From: Pusillimonas noertemannii
GTDB taxonomy: Bacteria > Pseudomonadota > Gammaproteobacteria > Burkholderiales > Burkholderiaceae_B
Direction of reading: 5' to 3'
Length of the DNA stretch: 64,000 bases
NCBI RefSeq assembly: GCF_003096595.1
Contig: NZ_QEKO01000004.1
Location: forward strand, 62,001 to 126,000
The number at the start of each line of letters is the position of its first letter. Position 1 is the stretch's first letter. The position numbers were made by a program, and so were the translations under genes. The notes below the pieces were generated by a model. That model worked only from the letters and a program-made list of their open reading frames with translations, searched no databases and was not told the DNA's origin. Shown one piece after another: positions 18,187-27,351 of the stretch.

Positions 18187-18204
18187 AAAAATGAGCATGT
18201 TTCA
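18187..18204 (-). promoter_or_regulatory. Shared 18-nt motif, copy 2 (before the TAXI-TRAP operon)
   Basis: Read on the minus strand, TGAAACATGCTCATTTTT, 17 of 18 identical to 16850-16867. It lies about 70 nt before the GTG start of the TAXI gene, within the 145-nt gap that probably holds a second promoter. Confidence 0.5.
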
Positions 18205-18274
18205 GAAATTTTACCTAAAGCGGGCTCGTCCGTAGATTCAACCTACAGAGTTGTACTATTCCAGGAGACAAAAC

Positions 18275-19228
18275 GTGAAATTCAAATTTTTGGCAGGGCT
18301 CGCCCTCGCATTCAGCCTGACCGGTACGGCCATGGCGCAAAACGTGGGCGTAGGCACCATGAGCCAAGGCACCATGAGCTACGCAAGCGGCTCGGCCGTT
18401 GCCAAGCTCCTTGCAGAAAAGTCCGGCATGCAGGCACGCGTACAGCCCAATAGCGGTGAAAGCGCGCTGATCCCAATGCTGGCCTCCGGCGAGCTTGATT
18501 TTGCTATTGCAAACGTTATTGAAACAGGCGAAGCGGCTAAAGGCGAACGCGTATTCAAAGGCCGCCCGGCCAAGCACCTGCAGATCGCCAGCGTCAGTTT
18601 CCCACTGAAAACCGCCCTGTTCGTACGCGCGGACTCCGACATCAAAACCATTGCCGACCTGAAAGGCAAGCGCGTGACGCACGGCTTTACCGCCATGAGT
18701 TCGCTTACCGCTGTCCTTGACGCCTTGTTGGCAACTGACGGCCTGACGGCCGACGACATCGAGCAAGTCATGGTGCCGAATGTTGCGCGCGGGGCCGACG
18801 AATTGGCTTCAGGAAACGTTGACGCCTTCTTCTTTGCAGTGGGCGGAGGAAAAGTCACCGAGGTCGACGCTTCGGTGGGCGGTCTGCGCATGCTGCCTAT
18901 GAAATCAGACGAGAAAGCGATGGCCGCCATGCATAAAGTGTTTCCGTATGGCTATGCCTATACGCAAAAACCGCAGCCCAACCTTCCCGGCTTTACCGAA
19001 CCCACCGCCACCATGGCTTACGACAACCTCTTGATCACCGGCAAAGATGTTCCCGAAGAGATCGTTTACAAGACTGTTAAAACCATCTACGAAAACCAGC
19101 CTGAGCTGGCCAACACGTTTGCGCCTTACCGCGACTTCGACGTAAAGCTCATGTACAAGGAGAATATGCCTGCGCCCTTCCATGAAGGCGCCCTGCGCTT
19201 CTATCGTGAAGTCGGCCTGGTCAAATAA
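18275..19228 (+). CDS. TAXI family TRAP transporter solute-binding protein
   Basis: Periplasmic receptor of 317 aa. The chosen start is the GTG at 18275, directly after an AGGAGAC ribosome-binding site, giving the signal peptide VKFKFLAGLALAFSLTGTAMAQ with cleavage after AMA. The mature protein has TMSQGTMSYASGSAVAKLLAEKSG, VRADSDIKTIADLKGKRV and a C-terminal AFH-type ending typical of TAXI receptors (PFHEGALRFYREVG). It binds the substrate for the fused TRAP permease starting 29 nt downstream. The ligand is unknown; characterised TRAP receptors usually bind organic acids, which suits an aromatic carboxylate, but this is inference. Confidence 0.9.
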   Translation: MKFKFLAGLALAFSLTGTAMAQNVGVGTMSQGTMSYASGSAVAKLLAEKSGMQARVQPNSGESALIPMLASGELDFAIANVIETGEAAKGERVFKGRPAKHLQIASVSFPLKTALFVRADSDIKTIADLKGKRVTHGFTAMSSLTAVLDALLATDGLTADDIEQVMVPNVARGADELASGNVDAFFFAVGGGKVTEVDASVGGLRMLPMKSDEKAMAAMHKVFPYGYAYTQKPQPNLPGFTEPTATMAYDNLLITGKDVPEEIVYKTVKTIYENQPELANTFAPYRDFDVKLMYKENMPAPFHEGALRFYREVGLVK

Positions 19229-19257
19229 CAGCCTTATCTGTTGCGAGAAATAAAAAC

Positions 19258-21201
19258 ATGACTTCCACAGCAACGAGGACGCAGCGCGGCGGTCTGCCCA
19301 ACGGATTCCGTAGCAAGCTTTCAGTGGTTCTTCAGGCCCTGCTGACCATTGTCGTCATCGGTTGGGTTCTGAAGATTCCGATGTACGCCGGATGGGCTCT
19401 TTACAACGAGCAGTTTCTGGCGCTGATCCTCGGGCTGGGGCTGGGTTTGACATTTTTATGTATCCGAGCCAGGCCGTCGCCTGACGACACCCCAACACCT
19501 TGGGGCGACGCCATCGCCGGCCTGGCCGGACTGCTTTGCTGCTGGTATATTGCCTGGCAATATCCGGTGCTGGTCAATGAAGCCATCTACCGCCCACTCG
19601 ACTCCATTATCATCAGTGCGGTCATCGTGGGCCTTGTTATCGAAGCCACACGCAGAACGGCGGGCCTGACTCTGGTCATCGTCGTACTGGTGTTGATGGT
19701 GTACGCACTTACGGGCCACTTGTTGCCCGACGAATTCGTTAGTCGCCCGATCGACTTCACCCGTCTGCTGGTCTATTCAGGCATTGACACCAATGCCATT
19801 TTTGGTCAGGTCCTTTCCATTGCGATTCTAATCATCGTACCGTTTACGCTCATGGGCCAGCTTCTGGCAATTACAGGGGGTTCGCGGTTTTTTGGCGATT
19901 TGGCCATGGCGCTGATGGGACGTTATCGGGGCGGTTCGGCCAAAATTTCTGTTGTCGGCTCTGCCCTGTTCGGCATGATTTCAGGCAGCGCCGTCTCAAA
20001 CGTGGCGGCAGTGGGTGTCATAACCATCCCCATGATGGAGCGCTCGGGCTTTCCGAAGCGCGTTGCCGCAGCCATCGAAGCGGTAGGCTCCACAGGGGGC
20101 CAACTGGCGCCGCCGGTCATGGGGGCCGCGGCCTTCCTCATGGCCGAGATGCTGCAGATTTCTTATGTGTCTGTTCTGATCGCTGCCTTTATCCCTGCAT
20201 TTCTCTATTACCTGGCACTTTTCATCCAGGTGGACCTGGACGCCGCCAAACGCGGCATCGTCGGCGAACCCATGGATCGCCTGCCGGCCCTGAAAGAAGT
20301 GATGCGCGACGGATGGTACTTCCCCATTCCTTTCGTTGTCCTGATTGTCGGCTTGATGTTCTTCGGAGTCAGGGCCGAATACGCCGCTTTGCAAACCGCC
20401 GCCCTAATCGTTATTTTCAACCTGGTGTTCGGCTATAAAGGTCATCGCGTTCCCCTCAAAGACCTGGCGCTGGCTGCAATTGGCACCGCTCGCGCATCGC
20501 TTGATTTGCTGGTAATCGCCGCAGCCGCGGGCCTGGTCATTGGCGTGTTGAACCTTACCGGGCTGGCTTTTGGCTTAACGCTGCAGTTGCTCGCAGCCAG
20601 CGGTGACAACATCGTTGTTCTATTGCTCCTGACCTCGGTGGTCGCCATTATTCTTGGCATGGGCATGCCCACGGTCGGCGTTTACATTCTGCTGGCCACG
20701 CTTATTGCGCCGGCATTGATCAAGGCGGGCATCTCGCCTATGGCCTCGCATATGTTCGTCATGTACTTTGGCATGATGTCCATGGTGACACCGCCGGTTG
20801 CGATTGCTGCTTTTGCCGCAGCCAATATAGCGGGCTGCAACGGCACCGATGTGGGCTGGACAGCCACTCGGGTGGGCTGGTGCTCGTACTTAGTGCCCTT
20901 CATGTTTGTCTTTTCGCCCGCCCTGCTGATGGAAGGCCCTGCCACCACGATACTGTGGGACGTTGCCACCACTGCGCTGGGCGTGTTGGCAGGGTCTATC
21001 GCTGTGGTGGGGCAATTTGGCACGCCGGTCCGTGGCATTGAACGTATCTTGTTCATGATCGCCGGAGCCCTGCTGCTGATTCCAGCGTCTTCCTTTGCCG
21101 GTGCTGAATGGACTGACATTGCCGGGTTCATACTGATGGTTGCTTTGTCGATCCTTCATTTTCTCCGCAAAAGGCGTCATGTCGTCCCGTCGGCCACTTA
21201 A
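19258..21201 (+). CDS. TRAP transporter permease, 4TM/12TM fusion protein
   Basis: A 647-aa inner-membrane protein in which the small (DctQ-like) and large (DctM-like) TRAP subunits are fused, the form normally paired with TAXI receptors. Around four N-terminal hydrophobic segments are followed by the DctM domain, with FGMISGSAVSNVAAVGVITIPMM, SVLIAAFIPAFLYYLALFIQVDLDA and LGMGMPTVGVYILLATLIAPALI. Transport is driven by an ion gradient, not ATP. The last part (after about residue 590) adds further hydrophobic segments and a basic tail. It is followed after 15 nt by the second monooxygenase gene. Confidence 0.93.
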   Translation: MTSTATRTQRGGLPNGFRSKLSVVLQALLTIVVIGWVLKIPMYAGWALYNEQFLALILGLGLGLTFLCIRARPSPDDTPTPWGDAIAGLAGLLCCWYIAWQYPVLVNEAIYRPLDSIIISAVIVGLVIEATRRTAGLTLVIVVLVLMVYALTGHLLPDEFVSRPIDFTRLLVYSGIDTNAIFGQVLSIAILIIVPFTLMGQLLAITGGSRFFGDLAMALMGRYRGGSAKISVVGSALFGMISGSAVSNVAAVGVITIPMMERSGFPKRVAAAIEAVGSTGGQLAPPVMGAAAFLMAEMLQISYVSVLIAAFIPAFLYYLALFIQVDLDAAKRGIVGEPMDRLPALKEVMRDGWYFPIPFVVLIVGLMFFGVRAEYAALQTAALIVIFNLVFGYKGHRVPLKDLALAAIGTARASLDLLVIAAAAGLVIGVLNLTGLAFGLTLQLLAASGDNIVVLLLLTSVVAIILGMGMPTVGVYILLATLIAPALIKAGISPMASHMFVMYFGMMSMVTPPVAIAAFAAANIAGCNGTDVGWTATRVGWCSYLVPFMFVFSPALLMEGPATTILWDVATTALGVLAGSIAVVGQFGTPVRGIERILFMIAGALLLIPASSFAGAEWTDIAGFILMVALSILHFLRKRRHVVPSAT

Positions 21202-21216
21202 TTGGAAACACCGTTT

Positions 21217-22470
21217 ATGAGTCTCAACCATGATGTCGTTATTGTGGGTGCAGGCATTGGCGGCTTGACCCTGGCCCTGGAACTGCATAAGGCTGGCTTC
21301 AGTTGTCGCCTCTACGAAGCCGTAGAGCAAATCAAGCCGCTGGGTGCAGGCATCAATGTGCTGCCCCATGCCGTTAAGGTCTTGGATGACTTGGGGCTAC
21401 TGCCCGAACTTGAAGCCATCGGCGTAACGACCAAAGAATCGGTCTTCTACAATAAATTCGGCCAATTTGTGTACAGGGAACCTGCGGGCATCGATGCCGG
21501 GTACGGCTGGCCTCAATTCTCCATCCATCGTGGCGACTTGCAAAGCGTGCTGATCAAGGCTGTACAGCAACGTCTGGGCGCAGACGCCATTGTGCTGGGC
21601 CACCGCTGCACCGGCGCCACACAAACAGACGCCGACGTCAGCGTTCAATTCGAACGGCCTGACGGCTCCAGTCTATCGGTCCAGGGCGCTTTGGTTATCG
21701 GCTGCGACGGCATTCATTCAGCAATACGCAAGCAGCTTTATCCCAACGAAGGCGCACCGCGCTATTCAGGGGTAAACATGTGGCGCGGCACCACCACCAT
21801 GAAACCTTTCCTTAGCAGTGCCAGCATGACGCGGGTGGGCTGGCTGTCAGTCGGAAAAATGGTGATCTACCCCATTCGCAACAACATTGACGGCCAGGGC
21901 ACCCAGCTTGTCAATTGGGTAGCCGAACTCGAAACGCCCTTTCCCGCCAAACGCGACTGGACCAGAAACGGGCGACTGGAAGACTTTTTCCCGGCCTTTG
22001 CCGATTGGCATTTCGACTGGCTTGATGTGGCCGGCATGATTGAGAAAACAGACAACATCCTGGAATACCCCATGGTCGACCAAGACCCTCTGCCACGCTG
22101 GAGCTTCGGGCGCATCAGTCTATTGGGGGACGCCGCCCACCCCATGGTTCCACGCGGCTCGAACGGGGCGGGTCAGGCTATTTTGGATGCCCCCAGCCTG
22201 ACAATGCAATTGAAAACCCACGGTCTGACCGACAAAGCGTTAACACAATACGACCGTATTCGCGTAAAGGCCACCACAGAGGTGGTCTTGATGAACCGCG
22301 TTGCGCCGCCCGACACCATTTTGAAAGAAGTGCATGACCGCACCGGCGGAAAGCCGTTTCAGAATCTGGATGATTTCATCAGCCGCGACGAGCTGATTGA
22401 AATTTCAAATAATTATAAGAATGTCGCCGGCTTCAAAGTAGAAGACCTGCGCAAACCCGAGGCTATTTGA
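21217..22470 (+). CDS. FAD-dependent monooxygenase, salicylate hydroxylase/PhzS-like
   Basis: A 417-aa flavoprotein. The start is the ATG giving MSLNHDVVIVGAGIGGLTLALELHKAG, with the GxGxxG FAD motif at residues 11-16. The DG motif is VIGCDGIHSAIRKQL, and the GD motif ISLLGDAAHPMVPRGSNGAGQAILDA lies near residue 304. The PRGSNGAGQAI variant is typical of a subgroup with PhzS and other flavin-dependent oxidoreductases acting on N-heterocycles and salicylates, where hydroxylation may be coupled to decarboxylation. The reaction here is inferred. It lies 15 nt after the TRAP permease and 4 nt before the aldehyde dehydrogenase. Confidence 0.88.
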   Translation: MSLNHDVVIVGAGIGGLTLALELHKAGFSCRLYEAVEQIKPLGAGINVLPHAVKVLDDLGLLPELEAIGVTTKESVFYNKFGQFVYREPAGIDAGYGWPQFSIHRGDLQSVLIKAVQQRLGADAIVLGHRCTGATQTDADVSVQFERPDGSSLSVQGALVIGCDGIHSAIRKQLYPNEGAPRYSGVNMWRGTTTMKPFLSSASMTRVGWLSVGKMVIYPIRNNIDGQGTQLVNWVAELETPFPAKRDWTRNGRLEDFFPAFADWHFDWLDVAGMIEKTDNILEYPMVDQDPLPRWSFGRISLLGDAAHPMVPRGSNGAGQAILDAPSLTMQLKTHGLTDKALTQYDRIRVKATTEVVLMNRVAPPDTILKEVHDRTGGKPFQNLDDFISRDELIEISNNYKNVAGFKVEDLRKPEAI

Positions 22471-22474
22471 ATCC

Positions 22475-23926
22475 ATGGAACTGGTAAAGCATTACGTTGA
22501 CGGACACTGGGTAGAATCGGTGTCCGGCCCGGCCCGGCAAGGCAAAGGCCTGAATCCCGCCACCGGCGAACACGTTCATGATTTTTGCGACGGCGGCCGG
22601 GCCGAGGCGCTGGCTGCCGTCACCGCCGCGCGCCGCGCCTTTGATACAACAAACTGGCGCAATAGCCCACGTCTGCGGGCAGATGTGCTGCTTGATTTCG
22701 CGGCTCGGCTCGAAGCTCGAAAAGACGAAATCGCCGACTGGTTGGTGACCGTAAATGGCAAGTTGCGCCGCGAAGCGGTGGTCGAGGTCGTCGGTAGCGT
22801 GTCCGAGTTGAAATACTACGCTGGGCTGGCCCGCACCCAGTATGGGCGCAACCTCGAAGTGGAGCCTGACGCCTTTTCCATGCTGGACCGCGAAGCCGCC
22901 GGCGTCGCCGCCATCATTCTGCCCTGGAATGCGCCTTTATTGCTGCTGATACGCTCGCTGGCTCCTGCGTTAGCCGCCGGATGTTCAGTCGTCATCAAGC
23001 CCGCATTCCAAACGTGCATTGCCCACAACCTGGCACTGGAATGCCTGACCTGTGACGAACGCTTGCCACCCGGCCTCGTGAACTCCGTCATAGAGTCAGG
23101 TGTGGCGGTATCGAAGCACCTGTGCGAATCGCTGGACATCGACGTCGTCAGTTTCACCGGCTCTTCAAAAGTCGGCAAACTCATTGCCGAATCGACGTCG
23201 CCTTCGCTTAAACGCCTCTCACTGGAATTGGGCGGCAAGGCCCCTGCGCTGGTGTTCCCCGATTGCAACATAGACAGCACCGTCAAGGGTGTGGTGGCGG
23301 GCGCCACGGTGCTGGCCGGACAGCAATGCACTGCCATTGCCCGCGTTTTGGTGCACGCCGACATTTACGACGACTTCCGTTCGCGCCTGGCACAAGCATT
23401 ACAACGCGTAAAGGTCGGCCCCGGTAACAACCCGGCATCAGACATGGGCTGCTTAATCGATCTTGCCAATCGAGATCGCATTGCCGCGCTGGTCGAACGT
23501 GCAGAAAAAGAAGCCTGCGTCGTCCTGAAAGGCCGGATTCCCCAAGATGAGCTGGCCCAGGGCGCGTTTATTGAACCCAGCCTGATCGAAGTCAACGACT
23601 TGAACTCGCCCTTTATACAAGACGAGCTGTTTGGGCCGTTGTTGGTGCTTGAGCGTTTTGCCGATGAACAAGAAGCCATCGAGCGCGCCAATGCAACCCG
23701 TTACAGCCTGGCCTCAAGCGTTTGGACACAAGATCTTTTTCTGGCACGGCGCGTGGCATCCAAGCTGAACTTCGGTAACGTGTGGTGCAACACGCACAAC
23801 CGCCTGTTTGCCGAAGCTGAAACCGGTGGGTATGGCGATAGCGGTTATGGCAAGCTGCACGGACTGGAAGGCATGTTCGATTTCATGCGTACCAAGCATT
23901 TCTACTTTGAAACTCCTGCGTCATAA
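22475..23926 (+). CDS. Aldehyde dehydrogenase
   Basis: A 483-aa NAD(P)-dependent aldehyde dehydrogenase that oxidises an aldehyde to the acid. The general base Glu251 is in LSLELGGKAPALVF and the nucleophile Cys285 in LAGQQCTAIARVLVH; the cofactor-loop sequence SFTGSSKVGKLI is present. The C-terminal ETGGYGDSGYGKLHGLEGMFDFMRTKHFY replaces the more common GGYKQSG(F/I)GRE motif. The adjacent alcohol dehydrogenase, 2 nt downstream, probably supplies its substrate, making a two-step alcohol-to-acid module. The specific aldehyde is not identifiable. Confidence 0.92.
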   Translation: MELVKHYVDGHWVESVSGPARQGKGLNPATGEHVHDFCDGGRAEALAAVTAARRAFDTTNWRNSPRLRADVLLDFAARLEARKDEIADWLVTVNGKLRREAVVEVVGSVSELKYYAGLARTQYGRNLEVEPDAFSMLDREAAGVAAIILPWNAPLLLLIRSLAPALAAGCSVVIKPAFQTCIAHNLALECLTCDERLPPGLVNSVIESGVAVSKHLCESLDIDVVSFTGSSKVGKLIAESTSPSLKRLSLELGGKAPALVFPDCNIDSTVKGVVAGATVLAGQQCTAIARVLVHADIYDDFRSRLAQALQRVKVGPGNNPASDMGCLIDLANRDRIAALVERAEKEACVVLKGRIPQDELAQGAFIEPSLIEVNDLNSPFIQDELFGPLLVLERFADEQEAIERANATRYSLASSVWTQDLFLARRVASKLNFGNVWCNTHNRLFAEAETGGYGDSGYGKLHGLEGMFDFMRTKHFYFETPAS

Positions 23927-23928
23927 CC

Positions 23929-25035
23929 ATGCAAATTACCGCTGCCGTATGTCGCGAAACGGCTCAACCCTTTACGTTGGAAACCCTGCAGCTCGAATCA
24001 CCACGCGACAATGAAGTCCTGATAAAAGTCGTAGCCACCGGCATCTGTCACACCGACGTGAACATGCGCAACACCGACGGTTTTACTCCAAAGCCTACGG
24101 TGCTTGGGCACGAGGGGGCAGGTATTGTTGAGCAGGTTGGACGTTCCGTACGCAAGGTCAAACCCGGCGACCCGGTGGTCATTACGTTCGACTCCTGCGG
24201 CACCTGTTCAAGCTGCATTCAGGGCGATGCGGTCTATTGTCTGCATCTGGGCCGGCATGCTTTTTCGGGTCAACGGCCCGACGGCAGCACAGCGCTAAGC
24301 AAAGGCAAAGAACGCATCCACAGCCATTTTTTCGGGCAATCGTCCTTTGCCACCTACAGCATCTGCACCGAACGCAACGTTGTCCCGGTCGACCCCAGCG
24401 TACCCCTGGAAATACTGGGGCCGCTGGGTTGTGGCATTCAAACCGGTGCTTCAACCGTCATCAATGCGTTAAAAGTGCCCGCAGGCAGCCGTATCGGCGT
24501 GTTGGGCGCAGGTTCCGTGGGTCTGGCCGCAATCATGGGCGCCCATTTATGCGGTGCCTCTACCGTCGTAGCACTCGATACCCAGCCATCCCGGCTGGAC
24601 CTCGCCCAGGAACTGGGCGCCACCCATGTCATTAACGGCGGCACTGAAGACACCTTTGCCCGCATTCGCGACATTGCGCCGCAAGGCCTGAACTATGTGG
24701 TCGATACCACGGGCCACCTGGGAATTATCAAAGAGGCTATCAACCACATGTCGCCGCGGGGCGTGTGTGCCCTGGTCAACACGGCCAAAGGCGCTGACGC
24801 CCAAATCAATATTTTGCAGCTGGTCCTGGGGGGACGCACGGTTCGTGGCGTGCATCAGGGCGACAGCAATCCCGATATTTTTATTCCGGCCATGATTGAC
24901 CTGTACAAGCAAGGCCGGTTCCCATTTGACAAACTCATCCGTTTCTATGAATTCACCGACATTAATCAAGCGGTTGAGGACATGGAATCGGGCAAAACAA
25001 TTAAACCTGTCATTCGTATGTCAATTAAAAATTAA
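23929..25035 (+). CDS. Zinc-dependent alcohol dehydrogenase (aryl-alcohol dehydrogenase-like)
   Basis: Medium-chain dehydrogenase of 368 aa. Catalytic zinc ligands are in TGICHTDVN and LGHEGAGIVEQVG; the structural zinc site has four cysteines in SCGTCSSCIQGDAVYC. The Rossmann motif GVLGAGSVGLAAIMGA is followed by an Asp (VALDTQPSRLD) that suggests NAD rather than NADP. Overall it resembles benzyl-alcohol/aryl-alcohol dehydrogenases. It lies 2 nt after the aldehyde dehydrogenase stop, so the two form a coupled alcohol-to-carboxylate pair. It could also run in reverse or act on a hydroxymethyl heterocycle. Confidence 0.92.
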   Translation: MQITAAVCRETAQPFTLETLQLESPRDNEVLIKVVATGICHTDVNMRNTDGFTPKPTVLGHEGAGIVEQVGRSVRKVKPGDPVVITFDSCGTCSSCIQGDAVYCLHLGRHAFSGQRPDGSTALSKGKERIHSHFFGQSSFATYSICTERNVVPVDPSVPLEILGPLGCGIQTGASTVINALKVPAGSRIGVLGAGSVGLAAIMGAHLCGASTVVALDTQPSRLDLAQELGATHVINGGTEDTFARIRDIAPQGLNYVVDTTGHLGIIKEAINHMSPRGVCALVNTAKGADAQINILQLVLGGRTVRGVHQGDSNPDIFIPAMIDLYKQGRFPFDKLIRFYEFTDINQAVEDMESGKTIKPVIRMSIKN

Positions 25036-25127
25036 CGCGACATAGAAACCCGGCATCGCGCACTTTTAGCCCGACATGGCCGGTGCTTCACTACTCAGAC
25101 AATACAAGGGTCGCCAAGGAGGCATTT

Positions 25128-25793
25128 ATGGAATTCCCAACCTGGGTCACAGAACGAGTCATTGCACGGCAGGGCGCCCTGCACCCCTACAAAGCCCTTA
25201 AGCCCGCAGAAACCGCGTTCGTCGTCATCGACCTGCAGAATTTTTTCACTCAACCCGGCTATATGGGGGAATGCAAGGCGGCGCGTGCCACCTTTCCCGC
25301 CGTCAATCGCCTGGCCAATGCGCTTCGAAACGCCGGCGGGCATGTCATCTGGATTCAAACCTGCTCTGACTCAGCAGATACCTTCTGGGCTCATTTTCAA
25401 CATGATTTGCTCAAGCCTGAACTAAGCCAAAAACGGCTTGAACAATTGTCGGCCCAGCACTCTGGATTTCAGTTGGCAGCAGAAGTCGACGCAGCCGAAG
25501 CAGACACTCGGGTTATCAAGAAGTACTACAGTGCTCTGGCCACCGACTCGTCCAACCTGCACGACGTGTTGCAGAAAAAAGGCATCAAAAATGTGTTAAT
25601 CGGTGGTACCAGCACCAATGTTTGTTGCGAGTCAACAGGCCGCAACGCCATGATGTTGAATTATCGGACTATTATGGTTCACGACGCGCTGTCGGCTTTT
25701 TCACCTCAAGAGCACGAATTCTCATTGCAGGCCTGGATGCTTTATTTCGGTGATGTGCTGGGCACACACGATATCATCAACCGCCTTTCATGA
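25128..25793 (+). CDS. Isochorismatase-like cysteine hydrolase
   Basis: A 221-aa hydrolase of the isochorismatase/nicotinamidase superfamily. The start is the ATG at 25128, five bases after a consensus AAGGAGG; the frame opens 15 codons earlier without a good site. The catalytic triad is visible: Asp35 in FVVIDLQNFF, Lys131 in VIKKYYSAL, and Cys166 in GTSTNVCCEST. Family members cleave amides or ureido groups (nicotinamide, maleamate, N-carbamoylsarcosine). As the last gene of the block, after a 92-nt gap, it may release ammonia from an amide formed by ring opening. Converges with the RNA methyltransferase gene 27 nt away. Confidence 0.9.
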   Translation: MEFPTWVTERVIARQGALHPYKALKPAETAFVVIDLQNFFTQPGYMGECKAARATFPAVNRLANALRNAGGHVIWIQTCSDSADTFWAHFQHDLLKPELSQKRLEQLSAQHSGFQLAAEVDAAEADTRVIKKYYSALATDSSNLHDVLQKKGIKNVLIGGTSTNVCCESTGRNAMMLNYRTIMVHDALSAFSPQEHEFSLQAWMLYFGDVLGTHDIINRLS

Positions 25794-25820
25794 AGCAGTC
25801 GGCAGCCTCGATTATTCCGA

Positions 25821-26591
25821 TCACACCAAGAGCTGCCGCCGATGCTCAAACAAGCAAATAGCCGCCGCAGCTGCAACGTTCAGCGATTCCACACCTGCAG
25901 CCTGCGGAATAAAGACGCGGCGATCAGCCAAGCGCTGCAGGTCCGACCCAACGCCCTGCCCTTCATTGCCCATCAGCCAGGCGCATTCGCGCGGCAGGGG
26001 TTGCTCGTACAAAGACTGTGCATCGTCCAGCGCCGTGGCTAGCAGCGGCACACGCAGGCGGGCGTGCAAGGCGGCCAGGTCGGCGTTCTCGTACAGGCGC
26101 ATCGCAAAATGGGCCCCCTGCGCGCTGCGCAGCACCTTGGGCGACCAGGCGCCTGCGCAGCCGGGCGAAAGAAAGGCCTGCCCTATTCCGGCCGCCGCGG
26201 CGGTGCGCAGCAAGGTGCCCATGTTGCCGGGGTCTTGCACGCGGTCCAGCCACAGGCTGGTTCCGGTAATAAGCTCTGGCAAAGGCTCTTGCGGCGCCTG
26301 GGCGGCGAAGTAGACGCCCTGGCTTTCCTGTACCTGCGACAGCCTGCGCGCCAGGGTCGTTTCGCAGCTGACGGCAATGCCGGAAGGCAGCGCGGCGGCC
26401 AGCGCGGCCAGTTCCGGGTCGCGCTCGAGGCGCTGCAGATCGAACAGGGCGAAAGCGGGCAGGCCCCGGTGCCTGAGCCACTCTTGGCACAGATGCACGC
26501 CTTCAAGCACGATCTGCTCGCCTCGCCGGCCCCCGGCCAGGCGGACGAGCTGCTTGTACTGGGGATTGTCGCGCGAGCTGATGTGCTTCAT
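25821..26591 (-). CDS. TrmH/SpoU family RNA 2'-O-methyltransferase
   Basis: SPOUT-class RNA methyltransferase of 256 aa. The start MKHISSRDNPQYKQLVRLAGG is the normal N-terminus, 36 nt after the rnhB stop; the longer open frame upstream lies inside rnhB. The trefoil-knot motifs are ELITGTSLWLDRVQDPGNMGTLLRTAAAAG (motif 1, with the catalytic Arg), WLMGNEGQGV (motif 2) and VFIPQAAGVESLNVAAAAAICLFE (motif 3), which together bind SAM. It probably methylates a ribose in rRNA; the target nucleotide is not predictable, so no symbol is given. It is the last gene of the long leftward core block. Confidence 0.92.
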   Translation of the reverse strand: MKHISSRDNPQYKQLVRLAGGRRGEQIVLEGVHLCQEWLRHRGLPAFALFDLQRLERDPELAALAAALPSGIAVSCETTLARRLSQVQESQGVYFAAQAPQEPLPELITGTSLWLDRVQDPGNMGTLLRTAAAAGIGQAFLSPGCAGAWSPKVLRSAQGAHFAMRLYENADLAALHARLRVPLLATALDDAQSLYEQPLPRECAWLMGNEGQGVGSDLQRLADRRVFIPQAAGVESLNVAAAAAICLFEHRRQLLV

Positions 26592-26626
26592 CGAGCACTC
26601 GCGGGAAGGCCGACGCGCCTCATGGC

Positions 26627-27298
26627 CTAGCCCCGCGCCAGCCGATAGGCTTCGAGCACCGCCCGCATGGGAGCGGGCGTATCGTGCGCTTGCGCGCGAG
26701 CCAGCCACTCGCGCACGGGGGCGAAACTGCGCCGGTGCGCCGGGCATGGGCCGTGCAGCCTGAGCATTTCAAGATGCACGACGGTGCCATAGCCCTTGTG
26801 GCGGTCGAACTCATATTGGGGATACTGCTGATGAAGCTGCAGGCAATCGGCATCGCGGGCCGTCTTGGCCAGGATGGAAGCGGCCGATATGGCGGGCACG
26901 AGCGCATCGCCCTGCACGACGGCCTGGGCCGAACACACCAGGCCCTTGGGCACGAGGTTGCCGTCCACCAGGGCCTGCACGGGCTTGATGGCCAGGCCGG
27001 CGCATGCGCGGCGCATGGCCAGCATGGTGGCCTGCAGGATGTTCAGGCTGTCTATCTCTTGCACGCTGGAACTGGCCACGCACCACGCCAGGGCTCTTTC
27101 CCGGATGAGCAGGGCCAGTTCTTCGCGGCGTTCGGCGCTGAGCTTCTTGGAGTCGTCCAGGCCTGCCACGGGGCGGTCGGGATCGAGTATGACGGCGGCG
27201 GCATAGACCGGCCCCGCCAGGGGCCCCCTACCCGCTTCATCGATGCCTGCCAGATGCAGCAGGGCCGGCATCTGGCCGAAAAGATCAGCCTGCGTCAT
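26627..27298 (-). CDS. rnhB: Ribonuclease HII
   Basis: RNase HII of 223 aa, which cuts RNA in RNA-DNA hybrids and single ribonucleotides in DNA. The start [38 protein letters not shown] is preferred, with MRPNMTQ (27310) an alternative. Catalytic acidic residues are in [13 protein letters not shown] (Asp and Glu), a further Asp in QALVDGN, and the last in [29 protein letters not shown] is the conserved C-terminal substrate-binding region. It follows lpxB after about 50 nt, the usual order in beta-proteobacteria. Confidence 0.96.
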   Translation of the reverse strand: MTQADLFGQMPALLHLAGIDEAGRGPLAGPVYAAAVILDPDRPVAGLDDSKKLSAERREELALLIRERALAWCVASSSVQEIDSLNILQATMLAMRRACAGLAIKPVQALVDGNLVPKGLVCSAQAVVQGDALVPAISAASILAKTARDADCLQLHQQYPQYEFDRHKGYGTVVHLEMLRLHGPCPAHRRSFAPVREWLARAQAHDTPAPMRAVLEAYRLARG

Positions 27299-27351
27299 GT
27301 TGGGTCTCATGAAACGTGCGCAGCCCCGATACGTTCGAGGCATGCCGTCGA

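Noticed and set aside
16924-25793. Nicotinate degradation (nic) cluster
   Set aside because: A salicylate-hydroxylase-like enzyme and an isochorismatase-type hydrolase recall NicC and NicF. However, 2,5-dihydroxypyridine dioxygenase, deformylase and maleate isomerase genes are absent, and alcohol/aldehyde dehydrogenases are present instead.
16059-25820. Integrative element boundaries around the low-GC block
   Set aside because: No integrase, transposase, tRNA gene or matching direct repeats were found at either end, so acquisition is suggested by composition and context only.
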